This document shows, in pieces, positions 21,506 to 33,701 of a stretch of 64,000 nt of DNA (within the stretch, counting starts at the first letter, position 1; every line of letters begins with the position of its first letter). Made by a program: the position numbers and the translations under genes. The stretch is taken from assembly GCA_963556695.1 (NCBI GenBank), contig CAUWAG010000012.1:4278001-4342000 (forward strand). The letters are read 5' to 3'. This DNA comes from Anthostomella pinea. Taxonomy: Eukaryota; Ascomycota; Sordariomycetes; Xylariales; Xylariaceae. A model generated the notes under the pieces. That model worked only from the letters and a program-made list of their open reading frames with translations, was not told the origin of the DNA and made no database searches.

Positions 21506-22300
21506 GATGATTGTTTCCTTGCAGTTCCGATCACTTGCAGTCCGAGGCCCAGATCATCCAAACGGCGCGGGGTTATCACGTCTTATATGTAAACTATTCC
21601 CCATCATACTTCCTGCATCACTATCAGACCATATCAGTACACGCGTTTGAAGCGGGGATACAGTCATGGTGGTGGTTTTGACGGGTTGTGGGGGAGATAA
21701 CGTGTTCTGGCGACACAGAGGCTATACCCCCTGTCGCCCGCCAATAATGTAGTCTCGATGAATTGCGTGAGTCGGGGTGCATATTGTGTACTCACACATA
21801 TGCTTCACGTTTGTAAGCATGCGATGTCGATGTGGTATTGAACTCCGCATTTTCGGTGTTATGAACAGCACGCCATCAAGCTTCGTAGCACATCATACTG
21901 TAGTCTGTCACCTAGATGCCTCCATGCAGTATCGCGAAGTGATCACACGCTATAGATGCTTGCCATGCATGCTAATGCTAAAGCTACTGCATTTCGTTAT
22001 CGGTCTATGTATTTAGTTGACAGGCGTGCTTCCGCTATCGAGTTCGAGTCCGGCCGAAGCAATGGCGGGGGCTCTGATGCCAGGCATTGCTGGTATCGTA
22101 TCATCCCAAGGACAAGTGATTACAGGTATTGACAAGGGTGATTATGTGTTCTATTGGCTGAATAATTCCTGTAGATGTATCTCAAAGTTGATCTCAGAGT
22201 GATAACAGTCTGGTATCTTCTTCCTGTAAACTCCATAGGATGACAGTCCTTCATCATCTATAACTCCCGAACGCAACCAACACGCGATCTTCCTCGGACT
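21506..22300. promoter_or_regulatory. divergent promoter region between 2OG oxygenase and MFS genes
   Basis: About 0.8 kb without a credible gene separates the two start codons, which point away from each other. Co-regulation through this region is plausible, but I see no specific operator. Confidence 0.5.
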
Positions 22301-24341
22301 ATGGACATCGAAAAGAAGGGTCGGCTCTCTCTGTACGGAGTATTCAAAGAGGTGTTCAACTGGTACCCGTCCGAGTACCCAGCTGCGGAGCGAAAGTGAG
22401 TTCAGCGACGCCGCCAACCGCCATGTTTTTCGGTACTCAACCCGATGTTTAGGCTCCTATTCAAGCTCGATCTCTCCATCTTGATATTTGCGTGTCTATG
22501 CTGTGAGTATAACTATACCTTCCACAGTGTTCAAGGTCTAACTTTAGCAGTCTTCGTCAAGTATTTGGGTCAGTCTCCCCACACATGAGTTCAAAGCCCC
22601 CTCTGCTCGCGCTTACCGGGCTATTGAAGACCAGACAAACATCAGCAATGCCTATGTTAGCGGCCTGAAGGAGGACTTCGCCCTCAATGGGAACGAGCTC
22701 AACTACTTCAATGGGTGCTACTACACAGCATACGTTATCTTCCAGATCCCCGGGCTACTGCTACTTTCCAGGCCGCAACTGTGAGTGGCGTCATGATCTT
22801 CCAGTGCAAGAGGTAGACGAACTGACATGACACTCTCCCACAGCGCACGATGGCTTCTGCCTACGCTCGAAGTCTTGTGGGGTATCTGCACTTTCGCACA
22901 GAGCAGAGTCACGAACGTCCAGCAGCTGTACGTCTTGCGAGTCCTTGTTGGGATGCTGGAGGCCCCGGTATTTGCTGGGACACATTTCATCCTTGGTACG
23001 CGTGATGTCCCATCTGCTCAGTGAAAGCATGAGGCTGACACCCATTAGGTTCTTGGTACAGTGGTCCCGAGCTCTTCAAACGGGCCGGGACGTGGTTCAT
23101 ATGTAACCCCCTCGGGACAATGGTCAGTGGCTATCTGCAAGCCGCTGCGTACACCAACCTATCCGGCGTGGGAGGCATGCCGGGGTGGAGGTAAGGCCTA
23201 CCTCACATACCTATATCCACGGTGCCTCTTCGTACGCTTACACATGGAAACTCATAGATGGCTATTCGTTATCGACGGCATCTTCACTATCCCAATCGCT
23301 CTAATCGGCTTCATAATCTTCCCCGGTATCCCCGATTCACCTCGCCCATTCTACCTCACCGCCGACGACACCGCCCTAGCCAAGAAGCGCCTCGAGCGGG
23401 CCAAGATCCAAAAGCCAGGGAAACTGGGTCTCGATGTCTTCAAGCGGACCCTGAGACGCTGGCACATCTACGCCTTCGTATTCTGCTACATGTGAGTATC
23501 GTAACGACTCTGCACAGCCGCCGGGCCTTTGGAGGGAAGCTGACCGTTCTCCCAGCTGCATGATCATCTCCGGCTACGCGCTGAGCTACATGAACCTCTG
23601 GCTCAAAGCGGAGGGCTTCTCCGTCGTCCAGATCAACCAGCTGCCAACGGTGGAGTACGCCATCCAGATCTTGACCTCGTGGGTGGGCACCACGTTGGCG
23701 GCGATATATCCGTCGTGGATCATATTCTCGGGCATGACGGCTTGTGTTACGTTTTCGTTCATCTGCATGATCGTGTGGAAAATCCCCACAGCTCTCAAGT
23801 GCGTTATTGCCTGATAAGTGACAAAAGTTTGGATCGGATTCAATTCTGACGCAGGTCTAGATTCGTGGCTTGGTATGTCTTTGGTCTGGCCGGCTGTAGC
23901 AGTCCTATCCTGTACTCGACAGTCAACACCGTCGTGAAGAACGACTCGGAGGAGAGGGCGCTCATCCTGGTGAGTTCCCCCGAAGAAGCAGACTATAAGG
24001 CCGCTGACACTAGAATCAGGGTGCGATGATGACCTTCGGCTATTCGTTCCAGATCTGGGTCCCGCTCCTGTTATATCCCACCGTTGGGCCAGTGGGCGCT
24101 CCTAGGTGGCCGATTGGGTGGCCTGTGGGCTGGGTTTTCTACCTCCTGCTGTATTGCGGGTTCATTACTGCGATTCTGCTGCATAAGCGAAGGTGAGCAC
24201 CGACCCTACCGATCTGTAGTCCGTGATGTCGCTTGACTGACACTCGATAGCACGTTGAAAGCTGAAGAGGATGATGAGACGGAGTCATCCGCTGTGGAGG
24301 AGTCGGTTCTCTTTCCGACTGGTGCCCAGTTCAAGGAGTAG
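22301..24341 (+). CDS. MFS transporter, anion:cation symporter family (allantoate/pantothenate permease-like)
   Basis: Eleven exons (22301-22395, 22453-22502, 22551-22568, 22630-22780, 22844-22995, 23049-23190, 23258-23491, 23556-23798, 23855-23969, 24020-24192, 24251-24341) give 487 aa in one frame. Exon 3 is only 18 nt. Family signatures include [15 protein letters not shown] after the first membrane segment, [24 protein letters not shown], a [11 protein letters not shown] motif and, in the central loop, [14 protein letters not shown]. About 11-12 membrane segments are expected. Dal5/Seo1/Liz1/Fen2 relatives take up small organic anions such as allantoate, pantothenate or nicotinate at the plasma membrane. 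It faces the P450 gene tail to tail, 106 bp apart. Confidence 0.9.
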
Positions 24342-24447
24342 GCCAGGAAAACAGGCAAATTAAATCAGGAACTCTGTAATCCAATGGCATACAAAGATGA
24401 TATAGGTAAATGCGATGATGCTATGGGTCTCAATCAGTAGTAAGATT

Positions 24448-26168
24448 TCAAGAAGTGTAGCCACTCAACGAGACTCTACATGGTAATCCGCCCCGTGCAT
24501 GTGCGGCACCCGCCTCAGTCAAGAAAGCCTTCTCGTGGTATACGTTTGTCAGATCCACCTTCTCGTCCGCGTATAGTTCGTCGTAGCGCTCTTCAAAATT
24601 GAACTCTCTCGCGAAGATGCTGAGGAAAGCCTTGACTTCCTTTATCACGAACGCCTGACCAGTGCAATTGCGTACCCCAAATTCGAAAGGACGCCACGCT
24701 CCCTTGGGCGGGTACAGCTCGTGTTCGGGACCCACGAGGAACCGTTCAGGCAAGAACTCGAGCGGCCGCACCCAAACACTCGGGTTCCGTTGGATGCTGA
24801 TATGGTTTGACTGAACGAGCACTCCCTCGGTAGGATACTCAGTTCCATCCCGACTCTTGAGCACAAGGTCCTTGCAGCCTGTCCTGATTCCATTCGCGGG
24901 AGGGAATAACCTCATGGCCTCCTTGATGACAGCATGGCTATAAGGCAGCGAGTTGAGAATAGCCGGGCTCTCGATGATCTTGTCGGGGCATGCTGCCACA
25001 CTTCTGCCAAAGACCTCGTCATGTTCTGCTCGGAGCTTGGCGAGGACCTCGGGGTGTTTCGAGATGAGATAGCACAGCGATATAAGCGTACCCGAGGTAG
25101 AGTCGTAGCCAGCAAAGAAGAACATGCGCAATTGAGCGCACAGCATGGTCATGAATTCGCCGTCGATCGTTTCCGATTGCTGGCGTCCTGACTGGGAGTA
25201 GTAGGTTGCGAGTGCTTGGTCGAGGAGAGAGTTGAACGCCGTCTGGTCGTCTTGCACCTTGGCACTCCGAAATACCTCAACTCTGTTCTCGATATGTGCC
25301 CGGATGTGCTTATTAAGTATACGTCCGTTATTCCAGATCTGAAGCTTCCTGAAAGGGTTGAGCTGGCCCAGGTTATCAACGACGTTGTTGCTAGCGAACT
25401 TCAACCGCAGTTGACGGAGCATGGTCTCAGATAGCGGGTGGGTGCCTGACGTCTGGTTCCGAAGCTCCACATTGAATACAACGCGCCCAATGATGTCGTT
25501 CATGAGCCTCAGTGTCAAAGGTTCAAGGCAGAACGTGTTTGGAGAATGTACCTCCTTTCGCAGAATATCGCGGAAGACGACCATCTCCTCGACGACGACG
25601 GGCATAGTAGCATCGAGATTGCTGCTATTGAAGAAGGGAAGAAACGTCTCGTGGTTACGCTTCCACTCCTGGCCATTCTCCGTAAATAGGTTCAGGCCCC
25701 CTCTGCCGGAAATAGGGTGAAACCACTCTGTGAGAGTAGCGGGCTTCTCAGCTCCAGTCCAAGGGTGGTTCATGGCTTGATTGGCAAGATAGGGGTCTGT
25801 GACAATGAGCATAGGAACAGCAATGGGGTAACTATCAAAATAGTATGCCTCTGCTCGGTCCTGTTTGACGGAAAGCCTATCCAGTATGTAACAACTGTGT
25901 GCTCCGGGAGGTAGTTCATCGGCGGCAACTTTAGCCTGCAGTAAATGACCGAATATAGAGCTGTGCGGAGGCATTGGCTGGTGGGTATATGATTAGTAAA
26001 ATTGAGTATAATCTGAGTGTGACGAGTACCAACCTTTCCAGCTCTCTGCAGCTGGCGCATCAAAGCCCGATGCTGCCATACTTCTGATACAAAAGCAATG
26101 AAGCGGACGAGTGCCACAGCCACGAGGAAGCCAAAAGAGGCATTCAGCAACAACCAAGGCGAGTCCAT
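24448..26168 (-). CDS. cytochrome P450 monooxygenase
   Basis: Two exons (26168-26034 and 25977-24448) with a 56-nt intron give 554 aa. Residues about 8-30 form the N-terminal membrane anchor (LLNASFGFLVAVALVRFIAFV), absent if only the long exon is used, which is why the upstream exon was chosen. P450 motifs: I-helix AGYDST (334-339), ExxR as EAMR (398-401) and the haem loop FEFGVRNCTG with ligand Cys483. It is an ER-bound, NADPH-P450-reductase-dependent oxygenase. Family and substrate are not identified. With the adjacent 2OG oxygenase and transporter it may modify or degrade a small molecule. Confidence 0.93.
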
Positions 26169-27351
26169 CTTGGCCCTGGGTTCGAACAAGCCTGCCGTAA
26201 GGGTAAAGGGAGCGTTGTACGTAAGTCTTGGCGACTTCCTGGTTGTACGAGACGCTAGCGGTTCGACTCTGTGGCACGATGACAACAGAGCAACATCAGG
26301 TACGGTAAGTTGCGTGGAAGGAGTCTCATTCGTCAAGATCCACCTCTGACCCCTGGTCTGAGAAGTGGACGCCGAAATTCCACCACAACCAGCCTACCCT
26401 CGACAACTTCTCTCCCTTCAGCTCACGTCCTTGTGCTAGACTTGCACCAAATTGTAGACCGAGATACTGACAACAGCGCTTCCTTCGACGAATCGAACCT
26501 ATGTGATATGGAAGGCGGAGGTACCTGACTCATAGAGGGTTGTGCCCCTTCGCTCAAACTCGGACGACTGGACCAAATAGGATATTCGCCAACTGCCACC
26601 GGACTACCTACAATCAGCTTATTAGTGTATACTCAATCATGGATTGAAGGTAGGAAACCTGTAACGATTCTCCAGACAAATCGGCTTACAGATGCAAGAA
26701 GCGACGTATAGGTGCATCTCAATGAGTGCCCGGCTATTTGTCGACCACCTAGCTTGGGGGTTGCCACAGTTCCAGGTGAAGACCTTTCACCCTCTTCGGT
26801 GCGTTTGTGGAGAAAACAAAAGCACTCTGTTGCATTGAGAAGCAACAAGAACAGGTTTCGAGATATTCGGGATGAGAACTGCGGGAAATGAGGCCGAGTG
26901 GAGTCATCCGAGAACTTTTGCTTCAGCTGTCCTCTTCCCCTATTCCACCCCCCTGCCAGCTGGGTTGGGCCGTCACGGGCTGGAAGTTCTGATGGAACCC
27001 CGCCGTGGTTTTCAACCCCGCCAACACCAAAACTGTCACCACAGCCTCCACTGTCCAGCCACTGGGCGAGCCGGCAAGCTGGTCGTGCAAGCCCCACTTA
27101 CCGGACAGTGGCTTATGCAGCGCTAAGATAAGAGCAGCTCCCCTCTTATCGGCCAGCCAATTGCTTGCGCGCGCCAAATTTATTTCCAGCAGCGTGAGAA
27201 TCAACTTGCACAATTCCAAACCTCACCTGCAGCCAACAGAACACCCAGGTCCCAACGCTCTGCTGGTGGACAAGGCAACACCACGACTTGCCGCTCCAGG
27301 TCCTCCATTCTGTCAGCCCGTCTGCCTGCTACTGTCCCATCCTCCCCCACC
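26169..27351. other. intergenic region between P450 and NOP9 genes
   Basis: The 5' flanks of two divergent genes. No convincing ORF. The last 200 bp before 27352 are rich in CA/CCA tracts, typical of fungal leaders. Confidence 0.5.
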
Positions 27352-29529
27352 ATGCCGAAGCCACGCTCCAAGCGACAGGCTATCCGCGAAGAACGAAAGC
27401 AGAAACGGCAGGAGAATGAATCTGCTGCTGGTACCGCTGGTGAAGACTCGGCCAGGTCCAACAAGAGACAGAGATTGAACGACGAGGAGGGCGACAACGA
27501 GAATGACAACGAGAACCCCAATGCCACCGGTGACCAAGCCCTGACGGCCGAGTATGGCTACGAACAGTCCCTGTCTACCGGTCCCGCCCAAGCCGAACGA
27601 GAATTCTTTGGCATGCTATCCGAGCAAGAACAAGAGTATTTCCGTTCTGTGGACGAACAACTCGACATTGATGATTTCCCATCACAAGAGGAACGCCAGC
27701 TGTACTTGGCTGGTGTCTTCGCAGAGGCCGAAGGCAAGGAGCTCAAGCTGGCCTGCAGTCAATCATGTTCGAGACTGATGGAACGCCTGATCCTCATGTC
27801 GAATACAAGGCAAAAGAAGAAGCTGTTCGAGCAGTTTGCGACTCACTTCCTGAACCTCATACAGCACCGTTTCGCAAGTCACTGCTGCGAGACCCTGTTC
27901 CTGCAATCAGCTCCTGTTGTCACGCGAGAGCTGGGAGGGGAACGGGACGACATGCCGACCGATGGAGAAGACCCGGACCAGAGAGCACTGCCATCCATGG
28001 AAGAGTTGTTTCTGCTAACACTGGATGAACTCGAGGGCCAGCTCAGCTACTTGCTTACCGACAAGTTCGCCTCCCACACCTTGCGCGTGCTGTTGATGAT
28101 CCTAGCAGGCCGGCCGTTGGAACAGTCGCAGACGAAATCCCTGATCCATAGCAAGAGGAAAGAGAAGATATCTGCTCCTTGGACATTCAACGATTCTGCT
28201 GAGTCCAAAAGCGAGCTTCGTGCTGTGCCCAGCTCTTTCGGTCTGGCGACTAAGAAGATCATTGCTGACTCAATATCGGGAATGAGCCTCACAGAGTTGC
28301 GTGTCCTGGCGACACATCCTACTGGAAACCCAGTTCTCCAGCTACTACTAGAGCTTGACATCACAATGTCATCCAAGTCGGGAGATGAGCCGGGGGACAT
28401 GACACTCTTGTGGCGTCTCCTACCTGATGCCCCTGCATCCCTCATGGATGCCACCACACCAGCGGCTGACTTTGTCAACTCCATGATGTATGATGTCATC
28501 GGCTCTCGACTTCTAGAGACGCTCATCACACATAGCCCCGGCAAACTGTTCAAGGGGCTGTACAAACATATTATCGGACCTAGAATTCACAGCCTTCTAC
28601 GCAACGACATCGCATCCTACCCCGCCATATGTGTCCTCAATCGACTCAGCAAAGAAGACTTGGTGGCTGCCGTCGAGAAGACCTTACCCGAGCTTGATAA
28701 ATTGGTCACGTTGTCAAGATTCAACGTGATCAAGACGCTGTTCGAACGCTGTCAGGTTCGCCAGGCCACCTCTGAGGTGGCAGCTCTCACAAAGGCCCTC
28801 ATTGAGGCTTGTGGCTCTGATTCCAAGGCTCTCGTCCCTAGACTTTGTCTACCACCACAGCCAGAAGGTCAAGATGGAAAGGGGCATGATCCATCGTCGA
28901 AGAACCGTTCCGCCTTGGTTTCGCACGGATCCCAGCTAGTTACAACATTGCTGGCTATGCCTGGAACACCGTGCAAAGCCATCCAGACGTCATTGTCTGC
29001 TCTGACAGCAGAACAAATCCTAGAGCTTGCGACATCGTCCGCTCCAACCTCGCACGTCCTGGTTGATGCCCTCTCTACCCCATCGCAGAACAAGATATTC
29101 CACAAAGCACTGGTAGCCGTCCTGCGGCCTCACACTATGGCCCTAGCCATGTCTGCTCATGGTAACAAGGTCTTGAACTCAGTCATCTCTGCGCCATCAA
29201 AGAGTGACGGCATAACTATTCCCTTCCACTTAAAAGAGTTAATCATATCACAACTAGGTGAGCATGAGTCAGAACTGCGAGAGTCCTTTGAGGGACGCCG
29301 GGTATGGCGATCCTGGCAAGGGGATTTGTGGAGGAACCGAAGAACAGAATGGATTGCCTGGGCCAAGGAAGTCGACTCTGCACCAGAACCAGTGGTGTCA
29401 GGGCGACAACCGAAAGCCAACGGCCTCCGTCACGGAAATGTCAACAGCATAAAAATCCAAGGGAGGGACAATTTTGGTAGTAACGCCCCTGTGAAGAAGA
29501 GGAAGAGAGATGCTGAGATTGCGTCTTAG
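27352..29529 (+). CDS. NOP9: nucleolar protein 9, Pumilio-repeat ribosome-biogenesis factor
   Basis: A single exon of 725 aa, close to fungal Nop9 length. The N-terminus is basic (MPKPRSKRQAIREERKQKRQ), followed by an acidic Asn/Asp/Glu stretch. Pumilio-type helical repeats then run from about residue 130 to 650, recognisable from segments such as SCSRLMERLI, HRFASHCCETLF, DKFASHTLRVLL and AHGNKVLNSVI. The basic C-terminus (KKRKRDAE) suggests nuclear targeting. In yeast Nop9 binds pre-rRNA near the 20S cleavage site and is needed for 18S rRNA maturation. The context is an ordinary single-copy region. Confidence 0.92.
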   Translation: MPKPRSKRQAIREERKQKRQENESAAGTAGEDSARSNKRQRLNDEEGDNENDNENPNATGDQALTAEYGYEQSLSTGPAQAEREFFGMLSEQEQEYFRSVDEQLDIDDFPSQEERQLYLAGVFAEAEGKELKLACSQSCSRLMERLILMSNTRQKKKLFEQFATHFLNLIQHRFASHCCETLFLQSAPVVTRELGGERDDMPTDGEDPDQRALPSMEELFLLTLDELEGQLSYLLTDKFASHTLRVLLMILAGRPLEQSQTKSLIHSKRKEKISAPWTFNDSAESKSELRAVPSSFGLATKKIIADSISGMSLTELRVLATHPTGNPVLQLLLELDITMSSKSGDEPGDMTLLWRLLPDAPASLMDATTPAADFVNSMMYDVIGSRLLETLITHSPGKLFKGLYKHIIGPRIHSLLRNDIASYPAICVLNRLSKEDLVAAVEKTLPELDKLVTLSRFNVIKTLFERCQVRQATSEVAALTKALIEACGSDSKALVPRLCLPPQPEGQDGKGHDPSSKNRSALVSHGSQLVTTLLAMPGTPCKAIQTSLSALTAEQILELATSSAPTSHVLVDALSTPSQNKIFHKALVAVLRPHTMALAMSAHGNKVLNSVISAPSKSDGITIPFHLKELIISQLGEHESELRESFEGRRVWRSWQGDLWRNRRTEWIAWAKEVDSAPEPVVSGRQPKANGLRHGNVNSIKIQGRDNFGSNAPVKKRKRDAEIAS

Positions 29530-29922
29530 TCGCTATAGCTCAGGGGGTGAAGAATAAGAAAGGAGGTTTATATGATTTTATGGCTTGCGATCGTGGGAGT
29601 AAAGGGTACGACATATGGAGTTGAACTAAAGGGAAATGGCCGGCAATGGCTGCTAAAGAGTGCCTGAGGCATACGATGGTCTCTTCCAGGGAAGACGGGG
29701 CATGTTAGGGAATTCAGGTTCCCTACAGACCTGACTCCAAGCTTGGTGCCTTATAAGGCATCTCAAATGGAGGATTTAGACGAGTACTTCTTGTCGCTGA
29801 AGTTTTTTTCCAGCACCATCGCCGCACAACCACATCGCACCACCTTCGATCAAACCGTTAACTGCCGATACCTTCAACGAGAAGAATATAACGCCTCGAC
29901 AATCCCGCAATCATCTGCAATA

Positions 29923-31263
29923 ATGACAGGCAAAGGACGCAAAGGCTACGACATGACCGGCACTGCGAAGGAGCGCCCTCGTTACACTCCGAACCCCAAC
30001 AATGGCAGTGCTTCTGGAACCGCCGCTGCTGATACGGCTTCAACGGATACTGGCACCGCGACATCTTCCACTGCCTCTCCCGGCGGTGCTGTGTCTGCGT
30101 CTGCGTCTGGTGATGTTTTGTCTGCGTCTGGTGCTTCTCAGTCTGCGTCTGGCGCCGCTCCGTCCGTCTCTGGTGATGATTATGGTATTCCTCCCTCCGC
30201 CTCTGAGTATGCCACTGGTGCTGCTGCATCTGTGTCTGATGGTGCTGCTTCTGCGTCTGGTGGTGCTGCGTCTGCGTCTGGTGCTTCTCGGTCTGCGACT
30301 GGTGCCGCTCCGGCCGGCTCTGGTGCCGATTCTGGTATTCCTCCTTCCGCCTCCGAGTCTGCCACCAGTGCTGCTGCGTCTGGCTCGGCCTCTGCGTCTG
30401 GCTCGGCCTCTGCGTCTGGCTCGGCCTCTGCGCCTGAGTCCTCCGCTTCTGCAACAGAAACGGAGCTACCGACCCAACGACCAAGCCCAGGGTTCATCCT
30501 GGGAGCCCCGGGTTTCTCGCTGTTCAACCCGGACAGCGGCCGTGGCTGGCCTATTCCGAGCGAGTACAAGTCAACCGTAACTCGAAAGACCCTTATGGCC
30601 GAGGAGGAGGCTGCTCGTGCGGCTTCTGCTGCCGCTTCTGGCGCTGCTCAGCCTGCTGGTCCGACATATACTACTGGTCCGCCTTCTGCCACGGCTCCGT
30701 CTTCTGCCACGGCTCCGCCTTCTACCACGGGTCCCTCTTCTACCACGGGTCCACCGGTCACTCGGGCTGCCGCTCGGAGACATCATAATGCGCTACAAAT
30801 GCAGCAAATTGGAGGCCTTTTGGCACCCCCCGTCCCTCTTCCTCGCACTCGACAACAGCACCGAGTGCAGCGCCAATATCGTCCCATCTCCCCGGCTCCG
30901 GCTCCGGTCACTACTGGACCTTCTGGTCGCCCTCACCCTCGCCCTCGTCATCTTCTTCCGGCTCCTGTTCTCGCACCGGCTCCTGTTCTGAACGTCCCAA
31001 CGCTGATTTTGACCGCGCCCTCTGTTCCTTCGTCCTCCGACGATGACGAAGAGATGCATGACTCCGACCTTGATGCCGAGGGAGAGACCGACGACGAGGC
31101 TGACGCCGACGGCGAGACCGACGACGAGATGGCTGACGCTCCCGAGAGCAGTGGCAGCAGCAGCAGCCGAGACCGAAAGGGAAAGGGCAAGGCGTGAGTA
31201 TACCCCCTATAGCCCCTATAGCCTCTTTAGAGCCTCTACTAACCCAGTAGCAGTACCGAGTGA
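29923..31263 (+). CDS. Ser/Ala-rich low-complexity protein with acidic C-terminus
   Basis: The frame is open from 29743, but the sequence before 29923 looks like a 5' leader, so the ATG at 29923 (MTGKGRKGYDMTG) is preferred. Residues about 25-180 are Ser/Ala/Gly repeats, including three 18-bp units encoding SGSASA-like hexamers (about 30380-30435). Thr/Pro/Ser tracts follow, then an acidic tail (SSSDDDEEMHDSD...) and a basic end (DRKGKGK). The continuous frame stops at 31197 (424 aa), but GTGAGT at 31194, a perfect TACTAAC branch site and a CAG at 31251-31253 predict a short last exon ending ATE* at 31263. No family is recognised; a nuclear or disordered protein is likely. Confidence 0.55.
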
Positions 31264-33701
31264 GGAGCGATCGGCATAGACATGGAGGAACCAGCACTTT
31301 TGCAATGAAGGGAAACGGCGTTTAGCAACTCGGTTGACTTTACGAGATACCCCACAGGGAAATGGATAAGTCCTCCGGTCAGAGGCAATGATCATCATAC
31401 AGCTATACTCTTTGATTGTGACTTGTGACTGCATATGGCTCAAACACAATTTTCGGTATAAGCAGGGTGGAATAAGCAGTAGGCGGTGGTACGAGGGTCG
31501 AATAACGCTGTTCGAGACTGCTTATGCCACCGTCCCGGGAACGAGTTGCCATCCAGACATTCTGCCAAAATCGATTCTCGGTATAAGCAGGATGTAATAA
31601 GCATTGGGCAATGGGATAGACGTGGAATAATGGTTTCTAGGGCTGCTTATTCCATTACTCGGAAATGGGGATGTTCCAGCTGTTCTAGGTGACTACAACA
31701 TTTCGGATGGGCATCTAGGAGGTTTCGGGTTGTGTTGGAGGCTGTATGGAGGTAGTGTAGGCCAGAACTGTCATGTTGGGATCATGCACCTGTCACGCCT
31801 TGCTCGCGGGCCGGATCATGGGCACGCATTGTTCTTGGTATAGACAAGCCGTCAGAAGCACGGAAGGGTAGAGTGTGCATGGAATCGTCATCATCGAAGG
31901 CTGATTATACTTCTGACTATGGACCAGGACCCAAGGTCCCAAGTAGTATACCAATGTCGGTTCGACATAGACCAAATGCTGGTTTTTGGTATAAGCATGG
32001 TGTAATAATCACAAGATGGTAGACTAGACGTGGGATAATGATGTGTAAGGCTGCTTATGCCACTGTTCATGAATGGGCTGCATGTATTTACTGGCTGGTG
32101 CCATTGAGTGCTCAGCCTGATCCATGCTCTGGGGTGCTATTCTCAAATGACCGCGTTCCAAAGGGCGGGTAGGGGTTCTAGCTGGCCACGTCATATATTG
32201 GACTGTGGAATAGATAGGGTGTAATAGCCCAAAAGAGGAATACTGACCACAGCATTATTGCCTGCAGGACTGTTGACCCCAGTACTTGAGTGGGAGCATC
32301 CAGGAGCTAGCTGTGGATGGCCTTTGGTGGTGGAGGCGAGCAGAATAGGATGATTTGGACCTGGGGACAACGTGCCTGAGGCAGGCTGTACCAGTATTCA
32401 TAGATGGTGACTTACTTGCGCATTTCTGTGCAGATTCTGTGTGTGTGTGTGTGTGATCAGAAGGGGGCAATAGCCCTAGGAGGGCGATCAGTCGGGGCAT
32501 TGTGCTCCTTCTCGCAACTATGGCCAGAGCGTGCATTCTTCAAGGGGCCCGGGGCTTAGGGGCTCTATGTATCGGACGGCAGGCTTGTTGAGATATGGGC
32601 TTCAATACAACTGGAAATACCTACTGCATGGACAGTGAAGGTCACTAACTACCTAGCTTTACGAAATCATGGCTGCTGGTCACGACAGGAAGTGCACTTT
32701 GCGACTGAAATTCGTGATGCCTTCCCAGTGGCACGCAACTTTGGGTCTGTGAAAACACTTCCGAGGCAGCAAACATCTTTCTGAAAAGAGAAATCTCTCT
32801 GCCACAGACTCAAACGCCCACCAGATGCCGGTGTACTATATCTTCCCTAGACAGCCCATCTATATCACATGCTACTGAGCTCAGAGTGCATGCAAGCTCG
32901 AGAAGACAGGCAGCAAGCTACTCCAGCAAGGCAGTAGCAAGAACAAAAGCATAACAACTCCCAGGGGCAGGGCGGGCTTCAATTCCCTGTACCTGTACCT
33001 AGACTTAGACAGGTACCACGTGCGATCTGGCTACCTACAAAGCCGGGGGACGAGCCATTCGGAAGATGCCTCACCTCAGTGTTGGATTGTATCATCACAT
33101 GCTTAGGTAGACACTGCTACAGGGCACGCATGACACGCGCAGTCTTCGGTAATCCTGGCTTCTGATTGCCCGTGGTCCCATCCGGACGTGCTAGAAGCCA
33201 TTCACATGCATCCATCTCCTTCTTCTTCACTCATCTATATGTAGGTAGGGGGATCAATCCCCTATAACTTAGATCTCCTTCTCCTCCTCCTCCTCCCCCT
33301 TCTCCTTCTTTCTCTTTTTGTTCTTTCTCAACTCAGAACGACTTTGAAATCTCACACCACTCAGCGACAGTCAGTGCGACAGAGATGCAAGCACCCCCAT
33401 ATGCTATTGCTAACCGTCGACGTCGAATGCATGCCTACCTACCTAGGTATCTAAGCAAGCGTGGCCGCGCGCCGGATCCAGGTCCGAAGCGAACGAGTCA
33501 AGCCCTTACCTACCTAGGTAGTTCGTGCTGCGTCCGTCAACTCTCCATACAGACAGACATACATCCGCCACAAGGAAAGGTAAGCAAAACGGGCCGGCCG
33601 GGGGAAGGCGTCCGGGAAGTTTAGATCTTTAAACCTCCCTTACCCTAGAAAGGCCAGACTGATGCAGCTCTCGCCAAACTTGGGATTGATTGACTACGGT
33701 A
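31264..33701. other. long intergenic region with hairpin-like repeats and simple sequence
   Basis: No supported gene. It contains three diverged roughly 85-bp repeats (see 31455-32075), a (GT)8 tract near 32440, a CT/CTC-rich stretch at 33215-33330 and two ACCTACCTAGGTA motifs at about 33436 and 33510. Confidence 0.5.
31455..32075. repeat. three dispersed copies of a roughly 85-bp ATAAGCAG...CTGCTTAT unit
   Basis: Copies at about 31455-31538, 31580-31665 and 31988-32075 each start GGTATAAGCA and end GCTGCTTATKCCA or similar. They have an inner GACGTGGRATAATG in copies 2 and 3. The inverted ends would form a hairpin. No coding capacity. Confidence 0.6.

Noticed and set aside
30180..30580. Antisense and alternative-frame ORFs over the Ser/Ala-rich region
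   Set aside because: Repetitive GC-rich codons keep all frames open; only the + frame at 29923 has a leader, an acidic tail and a splice signal.
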